Notes under the pieces: generated by a model
Told to the model about the DNA's origin: nothing
Databases searched by the model: none
Seen by the model: only the letters and a program-made list of their open reading frames with translations
DNA from: CAZKNF01 sp964554105
GTDB lineage: Bacteria > Bacteroidota > Rhodothermia > Rhodothermales > VXPQ01
Length of the DNA: 21,071 nt
Assembly: GCA_964554105.1 (NCBI GenBank)
Contig: CAZKNF010000061.1
Coordinates: forward strand, 1-21,071
Direction of reading: 5' to 3'
Part shown: positions 7,596-15,452 of the stretch, in pieces
Position numbering within the stretch: the stretch's first letter is position 1
Layout: each line of letters opens with the position of its first letter
Made by a program: the position numbers and the translations under genes

Positions 7596-8878
7596 TCACG
7601 ATTTCCGAGCGCGACCGCAAACACATGGGACTGGGCATTGACGATCCAATTGTCTTGAATCGTCTTTGAATCGACCTGGAGACGTTCTGATATTCTGCGT
7701 ATGTCCGCACTGCTCCAGCGTGCGATCTGATCGAACGAAGTTATGCCCGACCGATTGAGTTGCTGCTGCAGACGCTGATCGATACCTAGCAGACTTGTGA
7801 GGTCGTCCGCATGCTGCTCACCGTTCGTAGAATGAATTCGATCGCTGCCCGCCTGTCTGGCGCCGTCGAATGACTCTTCAGGCGCGTTCGTCTCTTCATT
7901 CGATGTCTCGCCGAATTCCTCCCCATCGGCGTCCTCGTGAAAAGCGTTCTCAAGGCTCACGGACGGCATGAGGTCCGGCAAAGAATCACCCTCCTGGCCG
8001 CGCCTCTGTGCGCCAATCTGCCGGTGCTCGGCCATTTGATCCTCCGCATCCCTCGAAGCGGCCGGTGTATCACGCCCACCTCTGCCGGAATCAGAATGCT
8101 GCTGCTCACGGTGATAGCGACGCTGCAGATGTTCCAGCTCCTTCCGCTGCATCTGATTTTGCTGCCGGAGCTGCTTGATCAGGACGGCCTCTCTACGGCT
8201 CGTGAATTTATCCTCCGGGAGCGCCATGAACTCCTCTTCGAGACGTGATTCCTTCTCGGACAGCGCACGCCGCTTGATGGCGAGCGCGGCCTGTTCCTGT
8301 TGAAGCGTGGACAGGCGCTCCAGAAGTTTTCGCTCTCGATCTGCAAGCGCTTCCTCCAGCTCGAGGTGCTTCGTCGCAACTTCCTCCTCCACCTGCCCCT
8401 CGCGTGCCGAAAGGCGCCCTTCCCGATCGGTAAGGTCCTGTTCTCGTACTCGAAGGGCCTCCTCACGTTGGGCAAGTTCCTTGTACTTCCGATCGGATGT
8501 GCGTCGCGACTGATCTACGTCGGACTTACGGGCCTTGAACTGTTCAATTTCCTGTTTGAGAACGCCAAGCTCAACGTCGAAATCCTGCCTTAGAATCTCG
8601 TAATCATTCTTCTTTTTCTCTAGCTCCTCCCTAAGCTGCCGGATCTCCGCAACGGTGGCTTCCTGCGCCCGCTGATCACCATTCAGGTACTCGCTCGTCA
8701 GCTCAGCCTGGCGCCGGCGGAGGTCCTCCTCCCGCTCCGTGAGATCCTGTTTGAGGGCCTCTAGATCATCTGAGGATTCGCGATTCGTGGCTCCATAGTA
8801 GAAGTAGCCTCCAATGGACCCTACTGCGAAGGCCAGGACCGCCGCAACTACAAAAATGATGTACGCGAGCACGCTCAT
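7583..8878 (-). CDS. Membrane-anchored coiled-coil protein with C-terminal helix-hairpin-helix domain
   Basis: A 431-residue protein. Residues 4-28 form one N-terminal membrane helix with a Gly-rich exit, and the body is expected in the cytoplasm. Residues 36-260 are a long, highly charged heptad-rich coiled coil (Glu/Arg/Gln/Leu). Residues 261-355 are acidic, low-complexity and probably disordered. Residues 358-417 form a compact domain of the type D-D-L-x-x-L-x-G-I-(8)-L-x-x-x-G-I-T-x-F-x-Q-I-A, ending near D-N-W-I-x-x-A. This is the helix-hairpin-helix variant found at the ends of many bacterial proteins, including some L21 and NuoE fusions, and usually linked to DNA or protein binding. 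The gene lies 45 bases downstream of the OmpA-like gene and is probably co-transcribed. An RmuC-like or structural role is possible but unproven. Confidence 0.8.
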   Translation of the reverse strand: MSVLAYIIFVVAAVLAFAVGSIGGYFYYGATNRESSDDLEALKQDLTEREEDLRRRQAELTSEYLNGDQRAQEATVAEIRQLREELEKKKNDYEILRQDFDVELGVLKQEIEQFKARKSDVDQSRRTSDRKYKELAQREEALRVREQDLTDREGRLSAREGQVEEEVATKHLELEEALADRERKLLERLSTLQQEQAALAIKRRALSEKESRLEEEFMALPEDKFTSRREAVLIKQLRQQNQMQRKELEHLQRRYHREQQHSDSGRGGRDTPAASRDAEDQMAEHRQIGAQRRGQEGDSLPDLMPSVSLENAFHEDADGEEFGETSNEETNAPEESFDGARQAGSDRIHSTNGEQHADDLTSLLGIDQRLQQQLNRSGITSFDQIARWSSADIRRISERLQVDSKTIQDNWIVNAQSHVFAVALGNRDHTE

Positions 8879-8923
8879 CGGCGGCTGAACACCAGTAATT
8901 TGAATGGATGAAATCGTTCGATT

Positions 8924-9478
8924 TTAACTTCCGGAAGCATCGACACGGACGGCACGAGAGCCTTCACGACCTGCGATCTGAAGCTTGGATGGGTCCACCA
9001 CGTTGAGACGGAGCACATCGTTTAATGTCCGCGCACGACTCTGGGCAAGTCCGACATCTCGATCTAGAATTTCGACACGATAGATGACATCCTCGTACTG
9101 ATTTACGATTGCGATCATCTCCGCCAGGTACGGAATCATCGCACTGCGAACCTCGGATCCCTGCGGCTCAAACATTCCGTGAACGCGTTGGAGCAGCATT
9201 TCGAGCGTATCGGCTGATGCGATGTCTCGCGGCGTGAGGTTGCTGGTCGCCCTGCCGGGGAGTGCATTTGGATGCTCTCGAACGGCATCCGAAAACCCGC
9301 CGTCCAACAAACGCCCTGACGGTGAAGCATTCGGCTCTTCCTGATGCATCGCTGAGACGTCTGCGGTCGGTCCATCGGACGAAGCCGAAGCCGAGGTAAA
9401 CCGGATTCCTATGCTTCCGACTACGATGATGCAGGCGAGCGCAAAAAGGCTCAGAATCACGATCGCACGACTATGCAT
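8924..9478 (-). CDS. Membrane-anchored, shortened OmpA-like (MotB/Pal-type) protein
   Basis: A 184-residue protein starting at ATG 9478. Residues 5-27 form a single hydrophobic helix with no lipobox, so it is probably an uncleaved inner-membrane anchor with the body in the periplasm. Residues 30-95 are polar linker. Residues 102-175 resemble the OmpA/Pal/MotB peptidoglycan-binding fold. They run F-E-P-x-x-x-E-V-R, then a helix, then Y-R-V-E-I-L-D-R-D in place of the usual x-x-x-E-G-H-T-D, then L-A-Q-S-R-A in place of L-S-x-x-R-A, then V-D-P-S-K-L. Asp141 and Arg148 sit where the diaminopimelate-binding Asp and Arg normally are, but the loop between them is much shorter than usual. A longer frame to 9616 would add a hydrophilic N-terminal extension ahead of the anchor, so 9478 is preferred. 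Confidence 0.65.
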   Translation of the reverse strand: MHSRAIVILSLFALACIIVVGSIGIRFTSASASSDGPTADVSAMHQEEPNASPSGRLLDGGFSDAVREHPNALPGRATSNLTPRDIASADTLEMLLQRVHGMFEPQGSEVRSAMIPYLAEMIAIVNQYEDVIYRVEILDRDVGLAQSRARTLNDVLRLNVVDPSKLQIAGREGSRAVRVDASGS

Positions 9479-9686
9479 AAAATTATCTCTTTGCGTGACC
9501 AGGATGGGACGAATATTCCTCCAGCCGTCGCTTACGCAACCGTGGATTATGCTGCGCAAGCTTCGTTCCATATTGCTGCTCAAGCCGCGCTCGCTTCTGT
9601 CACAGGCATGGAACAACCATGAGCGGATGCATTATCACGTGGGCTTCAACTTCGGCGAGATGATGCCGAGATCAAATCAATTTGTG

Positions 9687-10688
9687 ATGACGGAATCCCG
9701 GTTTGCAGCCCTTCTTACGTGCCTCCTCTCCGCCGTCGTTCTTTTTTCGGCCCCGGGGTGTGGCGACGATTCTAAAGCTGAGAAAATACCCGCATCGCAT
9801 ATTCCGATCGTCATCGATAAGTCGCAGCCTGAACGGCTCCTGACCTATTACTTCGGCGGATATATTCGTCCCGAACCGGACAATCCATTTGAAGCCGGCG
9901 TGCTGGTGAATTCCAATGGACGACGTTACGTCGACATGGAGTCGCTGGAGCACCATGTCGGAGATGCGGCTTCTTACCTAACAGATACCGACGGGGACAA
10001 TCGAATTGATTGGGATGAGCTGGAAGCCTTCATTGATGCGACATATTACAGGGCGAGAGGCCTCCCGGTCACGCTCGACTCGCTGTTCCGTGAAGCCGGC
10101 TTCGAATACGGCAATGACGAATGGCTGCAGGCGGAGGTCAACGGCGTTATGACAACTGCGCTTCGGCGAATTCACGTCAAACAATCGGCCGTGCGAGCGG
10201 CGCTTGAAGGATTTTGGGAGAATGAGGAGCAGCTAGTCTATCCTGACGAGACGATCTTTTTCGGTGAACACTATATTGACGACCGACGCGTCGAGACGAC
10301 GGTCATGCGGAAACGAACTGACGGGTACTGGGACTTCGCCGTCTATGGCCCGGATGATTCGCTCACCGGCGCAACAGACACGCCGCCCAAGGAACTGAGA
10401 TCACCTGTACAGTGTGTGGGGTGCCATTTCGGATCCAAACTTTTCGAACCTGAGAAGAGCTTTCCAGCTCAGGCACGCCCTGGCCCGCACGGACCCCGAC
10501 GCTTGCATGTAAACGAGGAGCTTCGAGATTCCGATGTCGTGCTGTTTTTCAACGAGCACCGAAAGCGGAGTGATACGGTACTCGGATTGTACTCGACCCT
10601 ATTCGTGGCAGAACTACGCCGTCAGAAGCGCGACGGCACCATTTCTGAAACCGACGCTGCCCTGCTCGACCGCCTCGCAATCCGATAA
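9687..10688 (+). CDS. Lipoprotein with EF-hand and CXXCH haem-binding motif
   Basis: A 333-residue protein from ATG 9687, with a lipoprotein signal peptide: hydrophobic residues 6-21, then lipobox S-A-P-G-C with the lipidated Cys at 25. Residues 100-111 are a textbook EF-hand loop, D-T-D-G-D-N-R-I-D-W-D-E, with all calcium ligands at positions 1, 3, 5, 9 and 12. A C-type haem motif C-V-G-C-H spans residues 243-247. The segment before it (G-Y-W-D-F-A-V-Y-G-P-D-D) and the placement of one late CXXCH recall cytochrome P460/c'-beta proteins, but this is only a resemblance. It would act on the periplasmic or outer face. In-frame ATGs at 9660 and 9663 are alternative starts. folB follows after 15 bases. 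I do not recognise the family as a whole. Confidence 0.75.
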   Translation: MTESRFAALLTCLLSAVVLFSAPGCGDDSKAEKIPASHIPIVIDKSQPERLLTYYFGGYIRPEPDNPFEAGVLVNSNGRRYVDMESLEHHVGDAASYLTDTDGDNRIDWDELEAFIDATYYRARGLPVTLDSLFREAGFEYGNDEWLQAEVNGVMTTALRRIHVKQSAVRAALEGFWENEEQLVYPDETIFFGEHYIDDRRVETTVMRKRTDGYWDFAVYGPDDSLTGATDTPPKELRSPVQCVGCHFGSKLFEPEKSFPAQARPGPHGPRRLHVNEELRDSDVVLFFNEHRKRSDTVLGLYSTLFVAELRRQKRDGTISETDAALLDRLAIR

Positions 10689-10703
10689 GCACGTTTCATA
10701 CGT

Positions 10704-11066
10704 ATGGCAAACGGCACCGTCAAGCTGATCAACGCCGTGTTCTATGCACATCACGGCGTCATGCAGGAAGAGCATCGTATCGGAGGGCGTTATGAGGTGG
10801 ACGTCATCATCGATCTCGAGCTCGACGACGCCGCTACGACGGACGACCTGAATAAGACGGTCGATTACGAGCGCATCTACAATCTGGTGTCGGAGATCGT
10901 CACCCGAAATCGTTTTTATCTCATCGAAAAGCTCGCCTATCTCATCGCTCATAAGATTCGTGAGACCTATCCGAAGGCGGAGTGCATTGACGTCGCCGTT
11001 CGTAAACCCAACCCACCGGTGGGCGGCACGGCGGATCATGCCGAAGCGGTATACAGATTGCGGTAG
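10704..11066 (+). CDS. folB: Dihydroneopterin aldolase
   Basis: A 120-residue enzyme of folate synthesis that cleaves 7,8-dihydroneopterin to 6-hydroxymethyl-7,8-dihydropterin and glycolaldehyde in the cytosol. Family marks are all present: the F-Y-A-H-H-G-V block at 13-19, catalytic-region Glu22, T-V-D-Y at 52-55, I-E-K-L at 74-77 with the pterin-anchoring Glu75, and V-R-K-P-N-P at 99-104 with the catalytic Lys101. Length is typical. It lies 15 bases after the haem-motif lipoprotein and 40 bases before the HDOD gene on the same strand. No other folate gene is in view. No clear ribosome site precedes the ATG. Confidence 0.95.
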   Translation: MANGTVKLINAVFYAHHGVMQEEHRIGGRYEVDVIIDLELDDAATTDDLNKTVDYERIYNLVSEIVTRNRFYLIEKLAYLIAHKIRETYPKAECIDVAVRKPNPPVGGTADHAEAVYRLR

Positions 11067-11106
11067 GCTTTGCACACCCAATGTTTAACGTCTTAGATTC
11101 CGGATA

Positions 11107-12012
11107 ATGTCCGATAACAACGAACAAAAGGTTTCAATCGGCGACGAGCGTGCCGTAGAGCTGCAGAACGCGGAGCAGTTGATGAAGGATGTCATCATAC
11201 CGCCGCGACCGACCGTTCTGATCGACGTCTTGAACGAACAGTCGAAGCCCGAGCCCGACCTTCACAGAATTGGTGAGCTAATCAGCAAGGACGTGGCGAT
11301 CTCGGCAGGCGTGCTTCGTGTGGTGAATTCGTCGTTTTTCGGACTTCCACGCAAGATCACGTCGATCGATCATGCCGTCCGCATGATCGGCGTGCGAAGC
11401 GTCACGAACATTGTGACGGCATTAATGCTTCATTCCGCCTTCTCGGATTTAAGAGGCGACGTGATGGATGAATTTTGGAACAGCTCCGGTCGGCTGGCCG
11501 CGGCGACGTCGTTCGCTGCCCGTGAGTCCGACGACGTTCCCACTGAGGAAGCCTACGCGCTCGGGCTTTTCGCAAACTGCGGAGTGCCGCTGATGCTTCA
11601 AAAGTATCCGGAATATCCTTCCGTCTATGAGCGGGCGACGGCAGCCCCCGAAATGAGTGTCGTCGCCTCGGAAGAGTCAGAGTTGGATACCAATCACACG
11701 CTCGTGGGCTACATCATGGGCAAGAAGTGGGACCTGCCCGAAAGCTTTTGTCAATGCATACTTCGACATCATGATCTCGTTGACTACTACGTCGATCCTG
11801 AAGTGGAACTGGACGGAATCACGTCATACCTGGCCGTCCTGCAGCTCGGCCACCATTTCAGCCGGGCGTCCGAAGGGCTGCCGCTGAGTTACGAATGGGT
11901 GCAGACAGGCAGACACGTCTGCAGCTTTCTGGAGATCGACGATGCTCGCCTTGACACGTTGAGGGCAGAAGCCGTGGATGTGATCTCTGAAGCCGCTGCG
12001 CCGATCCCGTAG
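11107..12012 (+). CDS. HDOD-domain signalling protein
   Basis: A 301-residue protein. The HDOD domain spans about residues 30-230. It contains P-P-R-P-T at 32-36, a helix with I-S-K-D-V-A-I-S-A-G-V-L-R-V-V-N-S near 59-75, F-F-G-L-P-R-K-I-T-S-I at 77-87 and the M-I-G-V-R-S-V repeat helix. The segment that is L-L-H-D/N-I-G in true HD or common HDOD proteins reads L-F-A-N-C-G at 154-159, so metal-dependent phosphodiesterase activity is not expected. HDOD proteins act as output or scaffold domains in stress, motility or second-messenger signalling. No receiver, GGDEF or other domain is fused here. It stands alone at the end of the lipoprotein-folB cluster, and its partner cannot be named from the window. 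Confidence 0.9.
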   Translation: MSDNNEQKVSIGDERAVELQNAEQLMKDVIIPPRPTVLIDVLNEQSKPEPDLHRIGELISKDVAISAGVLRVVNSSFFGLPRKITSIDHAVRMIGVRSVTNIVTALMLHSAFSDLRGDVMDEFWNSSGRLAAATSFAARESDDVPTEEAYALGLFANCGVPLMLQKYPEYPSVYERATAAPEMSVVASEESELDTNHTLVGYIMGKKWDLPESFCQCILRHHDLVDYYVDPEVELDGITSYLAVLQLGHHFSRASEGLPLSYEWVQTGRHVCSFLEIDDARLDTLRAEAVDVISEAAAPIP

Positions 12013-12056
12013 GTAATCCCACGGAGCTGCATATTGTAACGGGCGGCGATACCCAT

Positions 12057-12075
12057 TGTCTGTCACTGTCTGTCA
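12057..12075. repeat. Tandem pair of TGTCTGTCA between convergent genes
   Basis: TGTCTGTCA occurs at 12057-12065 and again at 12067-12075, one base apart. The second copy contributes the stop codon of aguA on the minus strand. It may be a small slippage duplication. No T-tracted terminator hairpin is visible in this 60-base convergent gap. Confidence 0.4.
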
Positions 12076-13161
12076 ATCCTTCACTTGATGTCGGGTGAAG
12101 GCAGGTACTTGCTGCGTCAGGCAGTGAAACGCCCCCAATCCCCAGATCAAATCGCCGCAGTAGAGTCCGACGATCTCCCTATCGGAAAAAAGTCCCTGGA
12201 GAATTGTCAGCGCGTCAGCGTCCTTCGCGTCTTCGAAGGTCGGCACCAGCACAGTGTCGTTGCCAATGAAGAAATTCGCGTAGCTCGCCGGCACGATCTG
12301 TCCCTTTACCTGCCGCTGCGCAGGCATCGGCAATTCGACGATTTCGAGCGCGGATCCATTCGCATTCCGGACTCCTTTCAGGATGTCGAAATTCTCGCGC
12401 AGTAGGTCGAAGTTTTCGTTCGCGGGGTCGGCCTCCACTACCGTCACGACACGCATCGGCCCGACAAAGCGGGCGAGATCGTCGATGTGGCCGTCCGTGT
12501 CGTCGCCCGCGATTCCTTTCTTGAGCCAGATCACGTGATCGACACCGAGGAAATCGCGCAAATGTGCTTCAATTTCCGATCGAGCCAGATGGGGATTTCG
12601 ATTCGGATTCAGCAGGCAGCTCTCCGTCGTCATGAGAAGTCCTTCGCCGTTTACGTCGATGGAGCCGCCTTCGAGAATGATCTCGCTGTCGATCGCGGGG
12701 ATGCGCAGGTCGTGCGCCATCCGAGCAGCGGCTGCATCATCCAGGTCGTACGGCGGATACTTTCCTCCCCAGCTGTTGAATCCAAAGCAGACGCCGGCCA
12801 CACCGAGGGAATCCGACCGGACGAAGATCGGACCATAATCCCGAACCCAGGCATCATTGGTGGGGATGTTATGGAAGATGATGTCTCCCGTGACACCGGC
12901 TAATCTCAGCGCTCGCCGGGCGCGGTTTTCGTGCTCACGCGAGTTCACATTGATCCGAATTTTCTCCGACCGTGCGAGTGCTCGGACCGCGTGGGCCATC
13001 GTTCGCTCAACGCTCTCGAGCTCCTCGGGCCAAGTCTCTTCGTTGTGCGGCCACGATATCCACGTAGATTCGTGGTGCTCCCACTCGGCAGGCATTCGAT
13101 ATCCCAGCTCCCTAAGGGAGGGCTCGGCGCCGACACTCCGCGGATCTACTCCTCGATTCAT
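12073..13161 (-). CDS. aguA: Agmatine deiminase
   Basis: A 362-residue cytosolic enzyme of the arginine-deiminase fold that converts agmatine to N-carbamoylputrescine and ammonia. Recognisable blocks are M-P-A-E-W-E-x-H-E-S-T-W near the N-terminus, N-D-A-W-V-R-D-Y-G-P with substrate-binding Asp residues, E-G-G-S-I-D, G-D-D-T-D-G-H-I-D-D with His225, and G-A-F-H-C-L-T-Q-Q with nucleophile Cys347. Length is typical. It is the last gene of the minus-strand operon; its start lies 9 bases after the aguB stop, with GAAGGG (overlapping that stop) 5 bases upstream as ribosome site. Its product is the substrate of the adjacent aguB enzyme. The arginine decarboxylase that would supply agmatine is not in the window. 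Confidence 0.96.
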   Translation of the reverse strand: MNRGVDPRSVGAEPSLRELGYRMPAEWEHHESTWISWPHNEETWPEELESVERTMAHAVRALARSEKIRINVNSREHENRARRALRLAGVTGDIIFHNIPTNDAWVRDYGPIFVRSDSLGVAGVCFGFNSWGGKYPPYDLDDAAAARMAHDLRIPAIDSEIILEGGSIDVNGEGLLMTTESCLLNPNRNPHLARSEIEAHLRDFLGVDHVIWLKKGIAGDDTDGHIDDLARFVGPMRVVTVVEADPANENFDLLRENFDILKGVRNANGSALEIVELPMPAQRQVKGQIVPASYANFFIGNDTVLVPTFEDAKDADALTILQGLFSDREIVGLYCGDLIWGLGAFHCLTQQVPAFTRHQVKD

Positions 13162-13170
13162 TGTAACCCT

Positions 13171-14094
13171 TCAGTCGATATAGCGCCGCGACATGTCATC
13201 GTAAGCGTCGATTCGGCGGTCCCGCAGGAATGGCCATTCCGTCCTGGTCGCGTCGATAAGTGAACGGTCGATTTCGGCTGTAAGGACGCATTCCTCGGAT
13301 TCCGAGGCACGCGCGAGGATGGATCCGTCGGGAGCCGCGATGAAACTTCCTCCCCAAAATTCGATGCCGGACTCTCCCTCTATGATGGTGCCATCCTTCA
13401 TGCCTTCGGCTCTGCCCGACGGTGCCGGTTCGAAGCCCGTGCGATTGACCGATACGACGTAGCAGCCGTTAGCAACGGCGTGTGACCGCTGCATGACTTC
13501 CCACATTTCGTGCTGCGACGCGCCGCGCTCCGCTTTCTCTGACGGAAGCCAGCCGATTGCCGTCGGATAAAACAGGACGTCGGCACCGCGCATCGCCGTC
13601 AGGCGCGCGGCTTCAGGATACCACTGATCCCAGCAAATCAGCGTGCCGATGTTGATACCCGACGTCGAGAAGGTTTTGAACCCCAGGTCGCCCGGCGTGA
13701 AATAGTACTTTTCGTAGAAAAGAGGGTCATCGGGTATATGCATCTTGCGATATCTCCCGATAAAGCCGCGGTCTCGGTCCACAACAGCGACCGTGTTGTG
13801 ATACAGGCCCTCCGCCCGCTTCTCGAACAGACTCAGGATGACGGAGACGTTGCGTCGACGGGCGATCGCTTCGAATAATTCGGTCGTCGGGCCCGGAATG
13901 GGTTCCGCCAGCCGGAAATATTCGGGATCCTCAATCTTACAGAAATAGGATGTTCGAAATAACTCGGGCAGGCAAATGATCGAAGCGCCCGCGTCTGCCG
14001 CATCTTCGGTCATGCGAACGGCTTTGTCGACGTTCGCGTCCGCGTCCTCACCGCATTGCATTTGTATGAGTCCGACTGTAACGGGCTGGCTCAT
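13171..14094 (-). CDS. aguB: N-carbamoylputrescine amidase
   Basis: A 307-residue nitrilase-superfamily enzyme that hydrolyses N-carbamoylputrescine to putrescine, CO2 and ammonia. The catalytic triad is visible: Glu44 in C-L-P-E-L-F, Lys117 in Y-R-K-M-H-I-P and Cys154 in L-I-C-W-D-Q-W-Y-P-E. The W-D-Q-W-Y-P sequence after the nucleophile is characteristic of AguB within the superfamily, and the neighbour aguA confirms the assignment. Its ATG overlaps the stop of the upstream glutamine amidotransferase gene by four bases (ATGA), indicating translational coupling. Confidence 0.96.
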   Translation of the reverse strand: MSQPVTVGLIQMQCGEDADANVDKAVRMTEDAADAGASIICLPELFRTSYFCKIEDPEYFRLAEPIPGPTTELFEAIARRRNVSVILSLFEKRAEGLYHNTVAVVDRDRGFIGRYRKMHIPDDPLFYEKYYFTPGDLGFKTFSTSGINIGTLICWDQWYPEAARLTAMRGADVLFYPTAIGWLPSEKAERGASQHEMWEVMQRSHAVANGCYVVSVNRTGFEPAPSGRAEGMKDGTIIEGESGIEFWGGSFIAAPDGSILARASESEECVLTAEIDRSLIDATRTEWPFLRDRRIDAYDDMSRRYID

Positions 14095-14834
14095 CGGGTA
14101 TTGTCCGTCGCGAAGGTGGTCAGAAAATCGTGAAGAAGGTGATCGACTTCACTGGTCTCGGCAAGGTTCGCGAGGACGGCCTGAAACGCGTCGTCCGCTC
14201 CAATCTCAGGATAATGCTCGCGATAGCGATAGAGGCGCTCGCGTTCGCGACGGGCATCCAATTCGCTGTGAAACTGGGTGCCGTACATCGGTCGGCCGGC
14301 CATGCGAAAGGCCTGAAAGCGCTGCGTATCCGAGGTCGCAAGCTCCACGGCGTCGGGCGGGAGCTCTATGACACGGTCATGGTGGCCCATGTTGACGAGA
14401 AAGCGGTCGGGAAAGCTGCGGAACAGGATATCCGATCGGCCGGCGTCCGTCAGACTGACGTGATGGCAGCCCATCTCGGCGAGATCACTGTCGTGCACGA
14501 CGCGGCCGCCGAGGGCGCGAGCGATGAGCTGGTGCCCCCAGCATGATCCAAAGGTAGGAATGCGGCTCTGATAGCACGCTCGGATAAATTCAAGAAGGCC
14601 GGGCATCCAGTCGTAATCCTCAACCGCGGAGTATTCGCCAGCCCCACCGATCAACACGGCATCAAAGTCGTGGACCAACTCAGGCGTCAGCGGCTCGCGC
14701 AAAACGCTGAGAAGCGAAAGCTGCGCCAGATCAATTTTGCAACGCTCGAGGAAGCAAAGTTGCTCCTGCTCCTCTATGTCGCTCGTACTTCGGGCCTGAA
14801 CAAGCAGGACGCTGAGTTCTTCGAAACAAGGCAT
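14091..14834 (-). CDS. Class I glutamine amidotransferase-like protein
   Basis: A 247-residue stand-alone GATase domain. The nucleophile elbow G-S-C-W-G-H-Q carries Cys98, and Y-G-T-Q-F-H-S-E-L carries His189 and Glu191, so the full Cys-His-Glu triad is present. The oxyanion G-G-A-G-E-Y sits at 63-68. It resembles the GuaA-like amidotransferases of unknown acceptor that are common in bacteria, and no synthetase domain is fused or adjacent. It is coupled by a 4-base overlap to aguB, suggesting a link to putrescine metabolism, perhaps hydrolysis of a gamma-glutamyl amine or handling of nitrogen. It is not clearly PuuD, whose nucleophile region differs as I recall it. The start ATG at 14834 lies 24 bases after the maf stop. 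Confidence 0.88.
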   Translation of the reverse strand: MPCFEELSVLLVQARSTSDIEEQEQLCFLERCKIDLAQLSLLSVLREPLTPELVHDFDAVLIGGAGEYSAVEDYDWMPGLLEFIRACYQSRIPTFGSCWGHQLIARALGGRVVHDSDLAEMGCHHVSLTDAGRSDILFRSFPDRFLVNMGHHDRVIELPPDAVELATSDTQRFQAFRMAGRPMYGTQFHSELDARRERERLYRYREHYPEIGADDAFQAVLANLAETSEVDHLLHDFLTTFATDNTR

Positions 14835-14858
14835 GGAATTATATCCGGTTGCGTCGAG

Positions 14859-15452
14859 TCACTGGTCGAGAAGATCCGAGAACGATTCACGCATTGTGCG
14901 ATAGAACGTTCGAAGCGGCAATCCAACGACGTTGTAGTAGTCCCCGTCTATCCGCTCGACGAAGAGCGCGCCGCGATCGTCCTGAATACCGTAGCCGCCG
15001 GCCTTATCCATCGGCGAGCCGCTCGCGACATACGCCGAGATCTCATCATCGTCCATCTCGCCGAACGTAACGCGCGTCGCCTCGGAAGTGGTATGAGCCC
15101 TGTCGCTCCGGGGATGAAGCAGGGCGATCCCTGTATAGACAACGTGCGTGTTTCCACTCAATTGCCGGAGCATCTCGCTCGCCTCGGACGCGTCTGCAGG
15201 CTTTCCCATAATTTGCCCGTCAAATACAACCACGGTGTCGGCCCCGAGCGTGAGCGCCTCCGGACGCCGCCTTGCTACATCATCTGCCTTGCGTCGCGCG
15301 AGCGTCTCCGTGAGCGATGATGGTTCTGCATCGATGGCTACACTCTCATCGACGTCGCTCACGTCTACATCGAAGTCGAGGCCGATCTGCTCGAGTAAGC
15401 GCCTTCTCCGTGGAGAGCGCGAGGCCAGCACGAAAGGAACATTCAGTTTCAT
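14859..15452 (-). CDS. maf: Maf-family nucleoside triphosphate pyrophosphatase
   Basis: A 197-residue house-cleaning enzyme that hydrolyses non-canonical or pyrimidine NTPs to NMP and pyrophosphate. Family marks are L-A-S-R-S-P-R-R-R-R-L-L at 9-20, the catalytic Asp72 in G-A-D-T-V-V, Gly-Lys-Pro at 83-85, D-K-A-G-G-Y-G-I-Q at 149-157 and Y-Y-N-V-V-G-L-P at 172-179. The D-K-A-G-G-Y-G-I-Q motif points to the dTTP/UTP (YhdE-like) branch. Its start overlaps the lnt stop by four bases (ATGA). The order lnt-maf suggests the two are translated together. Confidence 0.95.
   Translation of the reverse strand: MKLNVPFVLASRSPRRRRLLEQIGLDFDVDVSDVDESVAIDAEPSSLTETLARRKADDVARRRPEALTLGADTVVVFDGQIMGKPADASEASEMLRQLSGNTHVVYTGIALLHPRSDRAHTTSEATRVTFGEMDDDEISAYVASGSPMDKAGGYGIQDDRGALFVERIDGDYYNVVGLPLRTFYRTMRESFSDLLDQ

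Noticed and set aside
9479..9616. N-terminal extension of the OmpA-like protein
   Set aside because: It would place about 46 polar residues before the membrane anchor and fills the shared divergent promoter region; the internal ATG at 9478 gives a normal anchor.
9411..9686. N-terminal extension of the EF-hand/CXXCH lipoprotein
   Set aside because: It would bury the lipoprotein signal peptide about 90 residues inside the protein and overlap the divergent gene.
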